DNA of 64,000 nt. It comes from an uncultured Collinsella sp. GTDB lineage: Bacteria > Actinomycetota > Coriobacteriia > Coriobacteriales > Coriobacteriaceae. The notes below the pieces were generated by a model, which did not search any database, was not told where the DNA came from, and worked only from the letters and a program-made list of their open reading frames with translations. The DNA is taken from the NCBI GenBank assembly GCA_900759045.1, contig CAAETU010000062.1, forward strand, positions 1-64,000, written 5' to 3'. Positions 33,985-43,367 of this stretch are shown here, in pieces. Both the position numbers and the translations under genes were made by a program. Positions within the stretch are counted from its first letter, which is position 1. Each line of letters opens with the position of its first letter.

Positions 33985-34689
33985 GTGACTCGAACCATAG
34001 ACATCCCAACGTTTCGGGCGGCAGTCGTGCGCAACTGCTCCCCCACGCTCGCGGGCATCAAACCGGCATCGCTCTTTACCTATCCAGGAGTTTATGCCGA
34101 TCAAGACGGCTCAAGCGTAACTGCGGCGATCGAGGATCGCCGAGCACGCCTGCTCAACGTTATCGCCCGGTGCAATCACGAGCTTAATCCGTTCGGTATC
34201 CATCTGAGCGTTTTGGTCTGGCGCCCTTGCGGAGCGCTCGTATACGCATATCGGCCCAATAGCCTCGCCACTTACCTTGCTGACCCGCGCGCCAAAACGG
34301 CACTCGCCAAGAAGGGCTACGACACCGGCAACCTCTCGGCATGTCTTGTGCACCTGGCATCACGCATCACGCTCGCGAGCAATAACGCCGCGGAATGCGC
34401 CTGCGGCCAGACTCGATGCGCACTGGATCAGCAAGTCTGCTGCAACAACGACTGCGCCTGCGAATTTCCACACGAGATTGGCTACTTCCTGGGGTACCCC
34501 TGCGACGACGTATACGAGTTCATCGCCCAGCGTGGCGAGAACTACAAGATCTTTGGAGCCTGGAAGGTCTATACGAATGTCGAGCAGGCACTTGCGACGT
34601 TTGATGCGTACCGTGCCTGCACCCAACACCTCACCTTTATCTATCAGCAGGGCTGCAGCTTGGCGCACCTTGCCCAGGCGACCCGATAG
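33985..34689 (+). CDS. DUF3793 family protein
   Basis: A 234-residue protein of the DUF3793 family, common in gut anaerobes and usually beside flavodoxin or iron/haem genes; its biochemical role is unknown. The diagnostic segment is FPHEIGYFLGYPCDDVYEFI (about 163-182) followed by KIFGAWKVY. Unusual here is a cysteine-rich insertion just before it, with AECACGQTRCAL and CCNNDCACE, six or more Cys that could bind metal. GTG start with AAGGAG. A flavodoxin gene follows after 46 bases, probably in the same transcript. Confidence 0.82.
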   Translation: MTRTIDIPTFRAAVVRNCSPTLAGIKPASLFTYPGVYADQDGSSVTAAIEDRRARLLNVIARCNHELNPFGIHLSVLVWRPCGALVYAYRPNSLATYLADPRAKTALAKKGYDTGNLSACLVHLASRITLASNNAAECACGQTRCALDQQVCCNNDCACEFPHEIGYFLGYPCDDVYEFIAQRGENYKIFGAWKVYTNVEQALATFDAYRACTQHLTFIYQQGCSLAHLAQATR

Positions 34690-34735
34690 AACGTACAAAC
34701 CGCGGCCGCACGCCGCACAACCGAAAGGACTCAAC

Positions 34736-35155
34736 ATGAGCAAGATCGCCGTCGTCTATTGGAGCGGCACGGGCAACACCGAGGCCATGGCAAACCTCGT
34801 TGCCGAGGGCACCACGTCCGCGGGCGCCGAGGCCGAAGTCATCCCCTGCGCCGACTTCTCTGCCGGCAGGGCCGCCGACTATGATGCCTTCGCCTTCGGT
34901 TGCCCCGCCATGGGCTCCGAGGAGCTTGAATACGATGAGTTCCAACCGATGTGGGACGAAGTCAAGGAGACCCTCGGCGACAAGAAGGTCGTCCTCTTTG
35001 GCTCTTATTCGTGGGCCGAAGGCGAATGGATGGACAATTGGAAGGCGGACGCCGATGAGGCAGGCGTCAACGTGGTCGACTCCGTCATCTGTTACGACGC
35101 CCCCGACGATGAGGGCGAGGCGGCCTGCCGCGCCCTTGGAGCCGAGCTCGCCTAG
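34736..35155 (+). CDS. Flavodoxin
   Basis: A 139-residue FMN-binding electron carrier. The phosphate loop is WSGTGNTEAMA (about 9-19), followed by a GCPAMGSEELE loop (about 54-64) and a GSYSWAEGEWMDNW segment (about 88-101) that stacks on the flavin. Length is that of short-chain flavodoxins. In anaerobes flavodoxin replaces ferredoxin under iron shortage; the DUF3793 partner and the possible iron box fit this. AAAGGA precedes ATG 34736. A bidirectional terminator follows. Confidence 0.9.
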   Translation: MSKIAVVYWSGTGNTEAMANLVAEGTTSAGAEAEVIPCADFSAGRAADYDAFAFGCPAMGSEELEYDEFQPMWDEVKETLGDKKVVLFGSYSWAEGEWMDNWKADADEAGVNVVDSVICYDAPDDEGEAACRALGAELA

Positions 35156-35212
35156 CGGCAATGAGCTCCGCCCGTAACGCGCTCTGCGCCAAAACACATT
35201 CGTGTCCCAACA

Positions 35213-35247
35213 AAAACGGGAGCCGGATCACATCCAGCTCCCGTTTT
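35213..35247. terminator. Bidirectional terminator
   Basis: An 11-bp perfect stem (35213-35223 with 35237-35247, AAAACGGGAGC) with A/T tails on both strands. It stops flavodoxin transcripts and the convergent ABC importer operon. Confidence 0.88.
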
Positions 35248-35272
35248 CTGCTATGTCAGTCATATAAAGCAG

Positions 35273-36025
<753 letters not shown>

Positions 36026-36037
36026 AATAGAACCTCC

Positions 36038-37375
36038 TTACAGACCAGCGATATGGTCGGCGGGCGTTGCGACGACCTGTCCGGCGCTCTTGGTGGGACG
36101 CTTCTTTTTGGTTTCGGCCGTACCCAGCAGCCTCGCCTCAAGACCGCTCACCAAGCGCGCAAGCGGCAGGGTAATGACCAGATAGAACAGGGCGGCAACC
36201 ACATACGGCGTAATGGAGCCCGTCGTGGCCACGATGGTGCGGGCGTTCATGACGATCTCGACCACGCCCACGGCCGCGAGCAGCGACGTATCCTTGTAAA
36301 GCAGGATGAACTCGCTGGTCAACGTAGGCAGGACATTGCGGAACGTCTGCGGAATCATGACGTAGAGCAGCGTCTGGAGGGCGTTCATGCCCAGCGAGCG
36401 AGCAGCCTCATTCTGGCCCTTGGGGATCGACTGAATGCCGGCACGGAAGATCTCGCACAGGTACGCAGACGAGTTCATGGCCATGACAATAACGCCCAAG
36501 ACGTAGTCGTCCACCTTGACGCCGGCAAGCGGCAGGCCAAAGAATGCAATGTAGATCTGCAGGAACGCCGGCGTACCGCGGATGATATTCACATAGATGC
36601 CGGCAAGACAACGCAGGATACGCGACTTGGAGATACGCATGAGCGACAGGGCAAAGCCAAAGGGGATCGCCAGCGGAAACGCCACAAGCACGATCGAGAG
36701 CGACATAAGGAAGCCCTTAAAGACGATCGGCAGGCTCTGGACCAAAATCACCGGGTTCAAGAACAGGCGCAGGAACATATTGGAGTTCCAGGCCTCGACC
36801 CACGGCTGCTCCTTAAGATCGGCCAGGAAGTTATCGAAGGCCGTCACGCCCTTAATCTCGACGGAAGGAATCTTGGAAATCTTCTTGGTCGAACCGTCGG
36901 CGAGCGTATAGGTTCCGCTAAAGGCCTCATCGCCGCCCTCGACGGGAAACGTCACGCCGTAAACCTCGACACGGAAAAAGCCGCCGGCAGGCGCCGTCTC
37001 GCCAAAGTCAATCTTGAGCGTCTGGCCGTCAGCCTTGCACGTGGGCTTCATGGGCGTACGATCCATGAGGTCCTCGCCCGAGAGCATCGTCAATCGCGTG
37101 TCATCGGTACCAAACGTTGTGCCGTCGACAAACGTCAGAGAAAGACCGCTCAGCTCCTCGTCGGCATCGGCCTGAACTTCCCAGGTAATGCGCGTCTCGG
37201 TGCCGCCGACCACAGCGCTGCCCGAACCGGTGTTGGGTCGAGCGGTAATCTTTGCGGTCTCAAGCGCCTGGGCGGTCGAAGGCGCGGCTGTCCCCGCGCA
37301 CAACAAAGCGAGCGCCACAGCTAGGGCGCAGGCTAGTTTTTGGAGCATCGAGGGCAGCGGAAAACGCCGACCCAT
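36038..37375 (-). CDS. Amino-acid ABC permease with an N-terminal exported domain
   Basis: A 445-residue protein. Residues 1-35 are a signal-anchor (LACALAVALALLCAGTAA), followed by about 140 residues of extracytoplasmic, strand-rich sequence (VTFPVEGGDEAFSGTYT and similar), and only then the usual five-helix HisM/GlnP permease (from about 205) with INIIRGTPAFLQ-like text and the EAA loop EAARSLGMNALQTLL. Ordinary permeases of this class are about 220-250 residues, so the N-terminal half is an extra module fused in frame. It might dock the lipoprotein or bind a ligand. ATG 37375 follows GAAGGGG. Confidence 0.85.
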   Translation of the reverse strand: MGRRFPLPSMLQKLACALAVALALLCAGTAAPSTAQALETAKITARPNTGSGSAVVGGTETRITWEVQADADEELSGLSLTFVDGTTFGTDDTRLTMLSGEDLMDRTPMKPTCKADGQTLKIDFGETAPAGGFFRVEVYGVTFPVEGGDEAFSGTYTLADGSTKKISKIPSVEIKGVTAFDNFLADLKEQPWVEAWNSNMFLRLFLNPVILVQSLPIVFKGFLMSLSIVLVAFPLAIPFGFALSLMRISKSRILRCLAGIYVNIIRGTPAFLQIYIAFFGLPLAGVKVDDYVLGVIVMAMNSSAYLCEIFRAGIQSIPKGQNEAARSLGMNALQTLLYVMIPQTFRNVLPTLTSEFILLYKDTSLLAAVGVVEIVMNARTIVATTGSITPYVVAALFYLVITLPLARLVSGLEARLLGTAETKKKRPTKSAGQVVATPADHIAGL

Positions 37376-37465
37376 GGCCCCTTCGTTCAATCGAGACAAG
37401 GTGCTCCTATCGTAGAAGTTGCCGGCAAAACGAGACGGAAACGCTCTCCGTCGAGAGAAGCGCAA

Positions 37466-37494
37466 AGGCCCTCTCCGCAAAACGGAAAGGGCCT
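37466..37494 (-). terminator. Attenuating hairpin between binding protein and permease genes
   Basis: AGGCCCT plus CCG (37466-37477) pair with CGG plus AGGGCCT (37483-37494) around CAAAA; on the minus strand a short TTT follows. Partial termination here would give more binding protein than permease, a usual arrangement in such operons. Confidence 0.55.
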
Positions 37495-37514
37495 ACGCGC
37501 AATCAAGCATCTAT

Positions 37515-38375
37515 TTACTTGATGTTGTACTTAGCCATGAGGGCGTCAACGGTACCGTCGTCAGTCAGGTCCTTGATGGCCTGGTTGATATCGTCCTTGA
37601 GCTTGGTGTTGCCCTGGTTGATGGCGATGGCGTACTCCTCGCCGGTGCTGATCTGCTTGATGGTCTGGCAGGTGTTGAACTGCTCGGCGGTCAGCTGGCT
37701 GGCAACGGAGCGGTTGGTGACTACGGCGTCGCCCTTATCGGACTGCAGGGCGCTGAAGCACTCGGTAGCGTCCTTGTAGGGGACGATCTTGGCCTTGGGG
37801 AAGTTCTCCTGGGCAAAGGCCTCGGCGGTCGAACCAGACTGGACGATGATCGTGGCGTCAGCATTGTTGAGCTTCTCGCTGTAGTTGTCGGCCGTGATGT
37901 CGGTGTTATCGACCTTGGTCACGATAGCCTGATCGTCCATGTAGTAGGAATCGGAGAAAGTGACTTCCTTCTCACGCTCGGGCGTGTCGGTGATAGCCGC
38001 GATGGAAACGTCATACTTGGCACCCGAAGCGACGCCGGGGACGAGCGTGTCGAAGTCGTTGTTGACGTACTCGACATCCAGGCCCAGCTTGTCGCCGATA
38101 GCCTTGATGAGCTCAAGGTCAAAGCCTTGATAATCGCCGTTGTCATCCTTGTACTCAAACGGAGCGTACTCGGCAGAGGTGCCGACGGTCAGCGTACCGT
38201 CCTTGACGAGCGCGTACTCCTTGGAGCCGTCGACCTTCTCGACCTTAGCGTCGTCAGAGCTGCTGGAGCCGGCATCAGAACCAGAGGTGGCGTTGGACGA
38301 GCCGCAGCCCGTCAGTGCGAGGGCGAGCGCCATGGCACCCGTGGCAGCAAATGCGCCAAGCTTCTTGAGCTTCAT
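37515..38375 (-). CDS. Amino-acid-binding lipoprotein of an ABC importer
   Basis: A 286-residue extracellular solute-binding protein (family 3). The lipobox is LALTGCGSS with Cys near 22, followed by a Ser/Asp-rich tether. The mature fold begins with LTVGTSAEYAPFEYKDDNG and FDLELIKAIGDKLG, and includes VSIAAITDTPEREKEVTFS, the usual polar amino-acid-binding signature. The particular amino acid is not deducible. It is the first gene of the importer operon; ATG 38375 follows AAGGAG, and a 44-codon longer frame upstream is not credible. Confidence 0.92.
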   Translation of the reverse strand: MKLKKLGAFAATGAMALALALTGCGSSNATSGSDAGSSSSDDAKVEKVDGSKEYALVKDGTLTVGTSAEYAPFEYKDDNGDYQGFDLELIKAIGDKLGLDVEYVNNDFDTLVPGVASGAKYDVSIAAITDTPEREKEVTFSDSYYMDDQAIVTKVDNTDITADNYSEKLNNADATIIVQSGSTAEAFAQENFPKAKIVPYKDATECFSALQSDKGDAVVTNRSVASQLTAEQFNTCQTIKQISTGEEYAIAINQGNTKLKDDINQAIKDLTDDGTVDALMAKYNIK

Positions 38376-38522
38376 AATCAGTCTCCTTCCGGTGACCCCG
38401 TTTGATTCAGAGGTCTGCAAAAACTGTTGGCTATTATGCACCCGTAAGTGCGAATCTGCAATTAGAAAACTGATTGAAACAAACCCATAACGTGAATGGA
38501 GCACTCCACTTTATGACAGTCA

Positions 38523-39389
38523 TTACTGCTGCAGCGACCTTAACAGTTTGATTTCAGCCGCATAACCTGCAAGTTCGTTCGGTGTCTCCAAAATAAACGG
38601 CAGCGAACGCAAGCGACCATTCGATACAATATTCTGCATAACCTGCATACCGCCGCCAAACTCTTCACTACCCAGGTAGCCCTTGCCGATGCACTCGTGG
38701 CGATCCTTATGGGCGCCGCAAGGGTTCTTCGAATCGTTGATATGTACGGCATGCAAGCGGTCGATACCCACCACGCGGTCGAACTCGTCGAGCACACCGT
38801 CAAGATCGTGGACGATGTCATAGCCGGCGTCATTCACATGGCAGGTGTCCAGGCAAACGCCCAACTTGGCCGACAGCTCGGGACGCTTGTCGGCAACGCC
38901 CTCAATAATGAGCGCCAGTTCCTCAAAGCTGCGGCCAACCTCGGTGCCCTTGCCGGCCATGGTCTCGAGCAGCACCGTCGTCTGCTGGCCCTCAAACATC
39001 ACCTGACACAGGGTGTCGACGATCATCTGAATGCCGGCGTCGGAGCCCTGCCCCACATGCGCGCCGGGATGGAAGTTGTAGTAATTGCCGGGCAGCGCTT
39101 CCATGCGCCGCAGGTCCTCCGCCATGGCTTCCAGGGCAAACTCGCGCGCCCGCTCTTTGGCCGAGCAGGGGTTGTAGGTATACGGGGCATGAGCCACGAG
39201 CGGGCCAAAGTCGTTTTGCTCCATAAGCTCGCGCAGGGCCGCCACGTCATCCATGTCAAGGTCTTTCGCCTTGCCGCCGCGCGGGTTGCGCGTAAAGAAT
39301 GCAAAGGTATTGGCGCCAATAGACAGTGCCGTCTTCCCCATCGCCCGATAGCCCTTCGTCGTCGAAAGATGGCACCCGATCGTCAGCAT
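38523..39389 (-). CDS. nfo: Deoxyribonuclease IV (AP endonuclease)
   Basis: A 288-residue TIM-barrel, zinc-dependent endonuclease IV that cuts DNA 5' to abasic sites in base-excision repair. Metal ligands are seen in NFHPGAH (about 104-110), LLETMAGKG (Glu near 140), GVCLDTCHVNDAG (about 177-189), HINDSK (about 216-221) and the C-terminal FILETP. Motifs are complete and length matches. It stands alone on the minus strand. The start lies about 20 bases from repeat copy C. Confidence 0.93.
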   Translation of the reverse strand: MLTIGCHLSTTKGYRAMGKTALSIGANTFAFFTRNPRGGKAKDLDMDDVAALRELMEQNDFGPLVAHAPYTYNPCSAKERAREFALEAMAEDLRRMEALPGNYYNFHPGAHVGQGSDAGIQMIVDTLCQVMFEGQQTTVLLETMAGKGTEVGRSFEELALIIEGVADKRPELSAKLGVCLDTCHVNDAGYDIVHDLDGVLDEFDRVVGIDRLHAVHINDSKNPCGAHKDRHECIGKGYLGSEEFGGGMQVMQNIVSNGRLRSLPFILETPNELAGYAAEIKLLRSLQQ

Positions 39390-39406
39390 CCCCAGCTCCC
39401 CCTCAT

Positions 39407-39485
39407 CAGTTGCGGTGAAATAGTTCCTGTTTGGCCCCTATTCTGCCGCAAACGGGAACTATTCCGCCGCAAGTTATAAAAGAGG
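39407..39485. repeat. Palindromic repeat, copy C (partner at 40594-40672)
   Basis: The left arm 39410-39431 (TTGCGGTGAAATAGTTCCTG...) is the inverse of 39451-39472 with two mismatches, spaced by a 19-base loop ending ATTCTGCCGCA. A tail GTTATAAAAG follows. The same unit recurs in direct orientation 1.2 kb away, and the pair exactly brackets one oxidoreductase gene. Confidence 0.82.
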
Positions 39486-39561
39486 CATCATAGATGCGGG
39501 CCACCAAGCACTACGGCCACGGACGCCGGCATCATGATCCCCTACGCGTCAGCGCCAAGCC

Positions 39562-40581
39562 CTAGAGGGCTAGACGGATTGCATCGATAATGCGCGCGCA
39601 GCGCTGTGTGGCGGCAAGGGGCATGACGGGACTCTCGAGTTTCCCCGACCGGATGAGCTGGGTCGCATGCTGGATTTCGCCGTAGAAATCATCGACCTCA
39701 AACGGGGCATTTATTTCGAGCATTCGTCCGTCGGAGTACTTCACATGGGTGAGCTCGGGGCGATGGAGGCGCTCGATTTCCAACGAGCCCCACTCGCAGG
39801 CAATCGTTAAGCGGCTTTCATATGCTGCTTTGCCGTCGCACACCATACGAATGGGTATACCGCCGACACTCATATGGATCTCATCGGCCCAATCCACGCG
39901 GCCGCCCGATACGTCACGCCAGCGAACTTCACGAGACGAAACATCGCAAGCGCCCGCAAGCAGATCCTCAAACCACCCGACCGCATAGCAGCCCATGTCA
40001 TATAGACAGCCACCCTGCAACGGATCGAGCAGATAACTCGAAGGGGGCTCACCATAATCGAGTTTTTGCACGCTTTCAATCGAAACGATACGGCCGAGCT
40101 CGCCCGACGCAAGCAAGCCCTTCACGCGAGTACGCATCGGACAAAACCGATTTTTCATCGCCTCCATAAACGGCACGCCGCACTCACGGGAAACAGAGGC
40201 GATCGCACGGGCCTCTTCTTCATTCAAGACGGCCGGCTTTTCGCACAGTACGGCCTTTCCCGCGCGCAGTGCCCGACAGACCCAATGCGCATGCATGCCA
40301 TGCGGAAGAGCCAAGTAGATTGCGTCGACATCGGGGTCGGCAATCAGCGCATCATAAGCCGCATCGCCGTTATCGTCAGCCGTGGCATAACTGTGCGCGG
40401 CATCAATCGAAAACGCCCTGCAAAACTCCTCAACATGCAAAGGAGTGCGACCGGCGGCAGCCACAATCCGTGCCCCGTCCACCTCCTTGAGCGACGATGC
40501 AAATCGATACGAAATGTGTCCAGCGCCCAAAACGCCCCAACAAACCTCACGCAAATCATCACATGAATCCCGATGGCCCAC
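39562..40581 (-). CDS. Gfo/Idh/MocA-family oxidoreductase
   Basis: A 339-residue NAD(P)-dependent oxidoreductase. The Rossmann motif is WGVLGAGHISYRF (about 15-27), then IYLALPHGMHAHW and CEKPAVLNEEEA, with the conserved Lys of EKP. The C-terminal alpha/beta substrate domain follows (YDMGCYAVGW). Members act on sugars, inositols or dihydrodiols; substrate unknown. The GTG at 40581 with GGGGG is chosen because the longer frame runs back through repeat copy D. It is the only gene between the two palindromic repeats, which suggests independent acquisition. Confidence 0.82.
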   Translation of the reverse strand: MGHRDSCDDLREVCWGVLGAGHISYRFASSLKEVDGARIVAAAGRTPLHVEEFCRAFSIDAAHSYATADDNGDAAYDALIADPDVDAIYLALPHGMHAHWVCRALRAGKAVLCEKPAVLNEEEARAIASVSRECGVPFMEAMKNRFCPMRTRVKGLLASGELGRIVSIESVQKLDYGEPPSSYLLDPLQGGCLYDMGCYAVGWFEDLLAGACDVSSREVRWRDVSGGRVDWADEIHMSVGGIPIRMVCDGKAAYESRLTIACEWGSLEIERLHRPELTHVKYSDGRMLEINAPFEVDDFYGEIQHATQLIRSGKLESPVMPLAATQRCARIIDAIRLAL

Positions 40582-40593
40582 GACAGCCCCCTT

Positions 40594-40672
40594 CAGTTGC
40601 GGTGGAATAGTTCCTGTTGGTGCCTTATTCTGCCGCAAACAGGAACTATTCCACCGCACGTTATAAAAGGGT
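40594..40672. repeat. Palindromic repeat, copy D (partner at 39407-39485)
   Basis: Arms at 40597-40618 and 40638-40658 pair almost perfectly; the loop again ends ATTCTGCCGCA and the tail GTTATAAAAG follows. It lies between the oxidoreductase start and the aldo/keto reductase stop, with which it just overlaps. Confidence 0.82.
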
Positions 40673-41862
40673 CATGAGGAGCGCGTCTTGCCGAAGGCCT
40701 TAAGCACCGCCGTCACGGGGCCAGGCTGAAAACGGCGGCGTACGTCGTCCAAGCGACCGGGGATATCGATGTGCTGTGGGCAGTGCCGCGCGCATTTGCC
40801 GCATTTGACGCAATTGCTCACCAACTTGGGCTCGCTTGTGCGCACCGCGCTCGCCGTAAAGTATTGAGACAGCCCCGTAAACCAGCTGTGCGCATAGCTT
40901 GCGTTGTAGGCAGCAAAACACCCAGGGATATTGATGCCTTTAGGACACGGCATGCAATAGCCGCATCCCGTGCAGGGCACGCGATTCGATTTTTCAAACT
41001 CCCTCAGCACGCGTGCGATGGCATCGAGCTGAGCAGCCGTCATCGAATCCGGCAGGGCCCGATCGGCCAACGCCGCGTTCTCATCCACTTGCGCGGTATC
41101 GGTCATACCCGAAAGCAGCATCGTCACCTGAGGATGGTTCCACACCCACGAAAGCCCCCAGGCGGCCGGAGTGCGCAAATGCGGGTCACGGGCGCCATCG
41201 AGCACAGCGCGTGCCCGCGGCGGAAGTTTGCCCGCTAGACGACCGCCCAGCAGTGGCTCCATCACAAACACCGCAAGACCGCGCTCCGCAGCCGCCATGA
41301 GTCCTGCCGTTCCCGCTTGGTAACGCTCGCCGGCATAGTTGTACTGGATCTGGCAAAAATCCCAGTCATATGCGTCAAGCACCGTCAGGAAATCCGCCGC
41401 GCTGCCGTGATACGAAAAACCAATCTGGCGAATGCGCCCCGCCGCCTTTTGACGCGCAATCCAGTCCTCGATGCCCAACGCCACCACACGTTCCCACTGG
41501 GCGGGCGAGGTAATGTTGTGCATAAGGTAATAGTCGATACGGTCGGTCCGTAGCCGACGCAGCTGTTCGTCAAAGAAACGGTCGAAATCCTCTGCGCAAG
41601 TACACGAAGCGTGCGGCAACTTAGTCGCCAGCAACACCCGGTCGCGCAGTCCCAAGCGCTCAAGCGAGGCGCCCACGCACACCTCGTTGCCGGGATAGAG
41701 ATACGCGGTATCCAGATAATTAATCCCCTGCTCCACCGCACGGGAAATGATGGCATCGGCCGTCTTCGCATCGGGATGTCCCGGCGCACCGGGAAACCTC
41801 ATGCAGCCCAGACCCAGAGCAGATATTCGGTTACCACTTTTGGGGTCAACGCGGTATTGCAC
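40672..41862 (-). CDS. Aldo/keto reductase with C-terminal 4Fe-4S domain
   Basis: A 396-residue protein. Residues 1-300 are an aldo/keto reductase barrel (LGLGCMRFPG, then NYLDTAYLYPGNE with the catalytic Asp/Tyr, and YLMHNITS with His). The C-terminal part carries CTGCGYCMPCPKGINIP and CVKCGKCARHCPQHIDIP, two ferredoxin-like four-Cys clusters. Such enzymes are typical of anaerobes and probably couple ferredoxin-level electrons to carbonyl reduction; substrates are unknown. GTG 41862 with GGGAGGG is the start, giving the family N terminus VQYRVDPKSGN. Confidence 0.87.
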   Translation of the reverse strand: MQYRVDPKSGNRISALGLGCMRFPGAPGHPDAKTADAIISRAVEQGINYLDTAYLYPGNEVCVGASLERLGLRDRVLLATKLPHASCTCAEDFDRFFDEQLRRLRTDRIDYYLMHNITSPAQWERVVALGIEDWIARQKAAGRIRQIGFSYHGSAADFLTVLDAYDWDFCQIQYNYAGERYQAGTAGLMAAAERGLAVFVMEPLLGGRLAGKLPPRARAVLDGARDPHLRTPAAWGLSWVWNHPQVTMLLSGMTDTAQVDENAALADRALPDSMTAAQLDAIARVLREFEKSNRVPCTGCGYCMPCPKGINIPGCFAAYNASYAHSWFTGLSQYFTASAVRTSEPKLVSNCVKCGKCARHCPQHIDIPGRLDDVRRRFQPGPVTAVLKAFGKTRSS

Positions 41863-42024
41863 GGACCCTCCCTTCGCCATCAGCGCTCGGCAAGGCGAAA
41901 CACAATGGTCACGCGGCCGAAACATCGTGGAATCGCAATCGAGAACGTATCGTAACGCAGCAGAAATCGAGCTGTCACGGCACCGCTTTAACATCAGCAA
42001 AAAGCCCGATGAAGGGAGGCGAGC

Positions 42025-42219
42025 GTGACCACACGTGAGGATGCCCACCCCTATCCCGGCGAGCAATACATCCTCTCGGTCGACCGCTATCAGATCGAGG
42101 TCATGGACCATCTGGACGAGCTTCCCGCCACAGGCGCCGTCATCTTCTGCACCTTCCCCAAGATGCGCGATGGCGTTGGATATCCCGCACGCGTTTTCGC
42201 GGCCTGTTCCACGGCATAA
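42025..42219 (+). CDS. Small protein resembling the C-terminal end of cyclase-family hydrolases
   Basis: A 64-residue ORF with a good SD (GGGAGG five bases before GTG 42025). Its text (VMDHLDELPATGAVIFCTFP, then DGVGYPARVFAA) recalls the last 50-60 residues of the cyclase/kynurenine formamidase family, where an acidic NLDEL and a GxPxRxxA end are common. The metal-binding N-terminal part is absent, and the upstream DNA belongs to the divergent aldo/keto reductase. It is either a decayed fragment that is still translated or a small stand-alone protein. Confidence 0.55.
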   Translation: MTTREDAHPYPGEQYILSVDRYQIEVMDHLDELPATGAVIFCTFPKMRDGVGYPARVFAACSTA

Positions 42220-42297
42220 GCGCACAGTGCAATAGTTTCTTTTTCATAACAGCAGCCCCGCGCATCCACCGATCACCCTGGCAGCATACAATCCATC

Positions 42298-42326
42298 AGG
42301 CGCCCCTTACGCGGGCGCCTTTTATA
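42298..42326 (+). terminator. Intrinsic terminator
   Basis: AGGCGCCC (42298-42305) pairs with GGGCGCCT (42313-42320), followed by TTTTATATG. It lies after the 64-residue ORF and directly upstream of the ketopantoate reductase SD, so it could also attenuate that gene. Confidence 0.75.
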
Positions 42327-42342
42327 TGAGGAGATGATTCAC

Positions 42343-43257
42343 ATGCAGATCAACAAGGTCACCTTTGTCGGCAAGGGCGGCGTCGGCCTACTCTACGGCA
42401 GCATGATTGCCAAGGCCCTCGGCAACGACGCCGTCGAATACGTTATGGATGACGCCCGTTTTGAGCGTCACGCAGGCGACGCCCTTACGGTCAACGGCGA
42501 GCCCTGCGCACTCAAGTCAGTGCGCGCCAGCGAGGCAACGTCCGCCGATCTGGTCATTCTCACGGTCAAGACGACGGGACTCGACCAAGCACTCAAGACT
42601 ATGGAGCGCGTCGTGGGACCCAACACGCTCATCGCCTCGCTGTGCAACGGCATTACGAGTGAGCAAAAGATTGCCGAGCGCTTTGGCTGGAAGCATACCG
42701 TTCTTGGTATTTGCCAGGGCATGGACGCCGTGTTCCTCGACGGCGCGCTCACCTTTACCAATACGGGCGAGATTCGCTTTGGCGCGGCAGCAGACACCGA
42801 GCCCGCTACCGTCACCGCCATCGACGAGCTCTACACACGCTGCGGCATCGCCCATACCGTCGAGAGCGACATTGCGCACCGCATGTGGGCCAAACTCATG
42901 CTCAACGATGGCATCAACCAGACCTGTATGGCGTACGGCGGGACCTACGGAAGCGCCACGGAGCCGGGCTCCGAGCAGCGTCGCTGCTTTGTTTCCGCCA
43001 TGCGCGAAACGCTTGCGGTCGCCAACGCCGAGGGCATTGAGCTGACCGAGGCAGACCTGACGCAGATGGTGCACCTCATCGAGGGAATCGACCCCGCCGG
43101 TATGCCCTCGATGGCGCAGGACCGCATCGCACAACGAAAAACCGAAGTCGAGGAGTTCGCGGGCACCGTTTGCCGCCTGGCCGCCAAACACGATATCCAA
43201 GTGCCGCAAAACGATTGGCTCTATCGGCGCATCCGCGATATCGAGAAAAGCTGGTAG
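42343..43257 (+). CDS. Ketopantoate reductase (ApbA/PanE) family protein
   Basis: A 304-residue NADPH-dependent reductase of the 2-dehydropantoate 2-reductase family. The Rossmann loop is VGKGGVGLLYG (about 8-18), an SLCNGITSE segment follows near 100-108, and the catalytic Lys is expected in RMWAKLMLNDGINQTC (about 184-199). PanE proper makes pantoate for coenzyme A, but paralogues with other 2-oxo acid substrates are common and no pan genes are adjacent, so the symbol is withheld. GAGGAG sits nine bases before ATG 42343; the ATG at 42334 abuts it. Confidence 0.8.
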   Translation: MQINKVTFVGKGGVGLLYGSMIAKALGNDAVEYVMDDARFERHAGDALTVNGEPCALKSVRASEATSADLVILTVKTTGLDQALKTMERVVGPNTLIASLCNGITSEQKIAERFGWKHTVLGICQGMDAVFLDGALTFTNTGEIRFGAAADTEPATVTAIDELYTRCGIAHTVESDIAHRMWAKLMLNDGINQTCMAYGGTYGSATEPGSEQRRCFVSAMRETLAVANAEGIELTEADLTQMVHLIEGIDPAGMPSMAQDRIAQRKTEVEEFAGTVCRLAAKHDIQVPQNDWLYRRIRDIEKSW

Positions 43258-43290
43258 CGCCAACGCACCGCATTCAACAACCTTAACAGC

Positions 43291-43330
43291 AAAGCCGCCG
43301 CAAGGAAACCGTTCCCCCTGCGGCGGCTTT
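43291..43330 (+). terminator. Intrinsic terminator
   Basis: A 12-bp perfect stem AAAGCCGCCGCA (43291-43302) with TGCGGCGGCTTT (43319-43330), 33 bases after the reductase stop. Confidence 0.8.
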
Positions 43331-43367
43331 CATCTTCGTCTATGACCGGCGGCCAATCTCTCAACAG

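Noticed and set aside
37376..37480. Longer N terminus of the ABC permease
   Set aside because: The extra residues are Arg-rich and read through the attenuator region; the signal-anchor start at 37375 has an SD.
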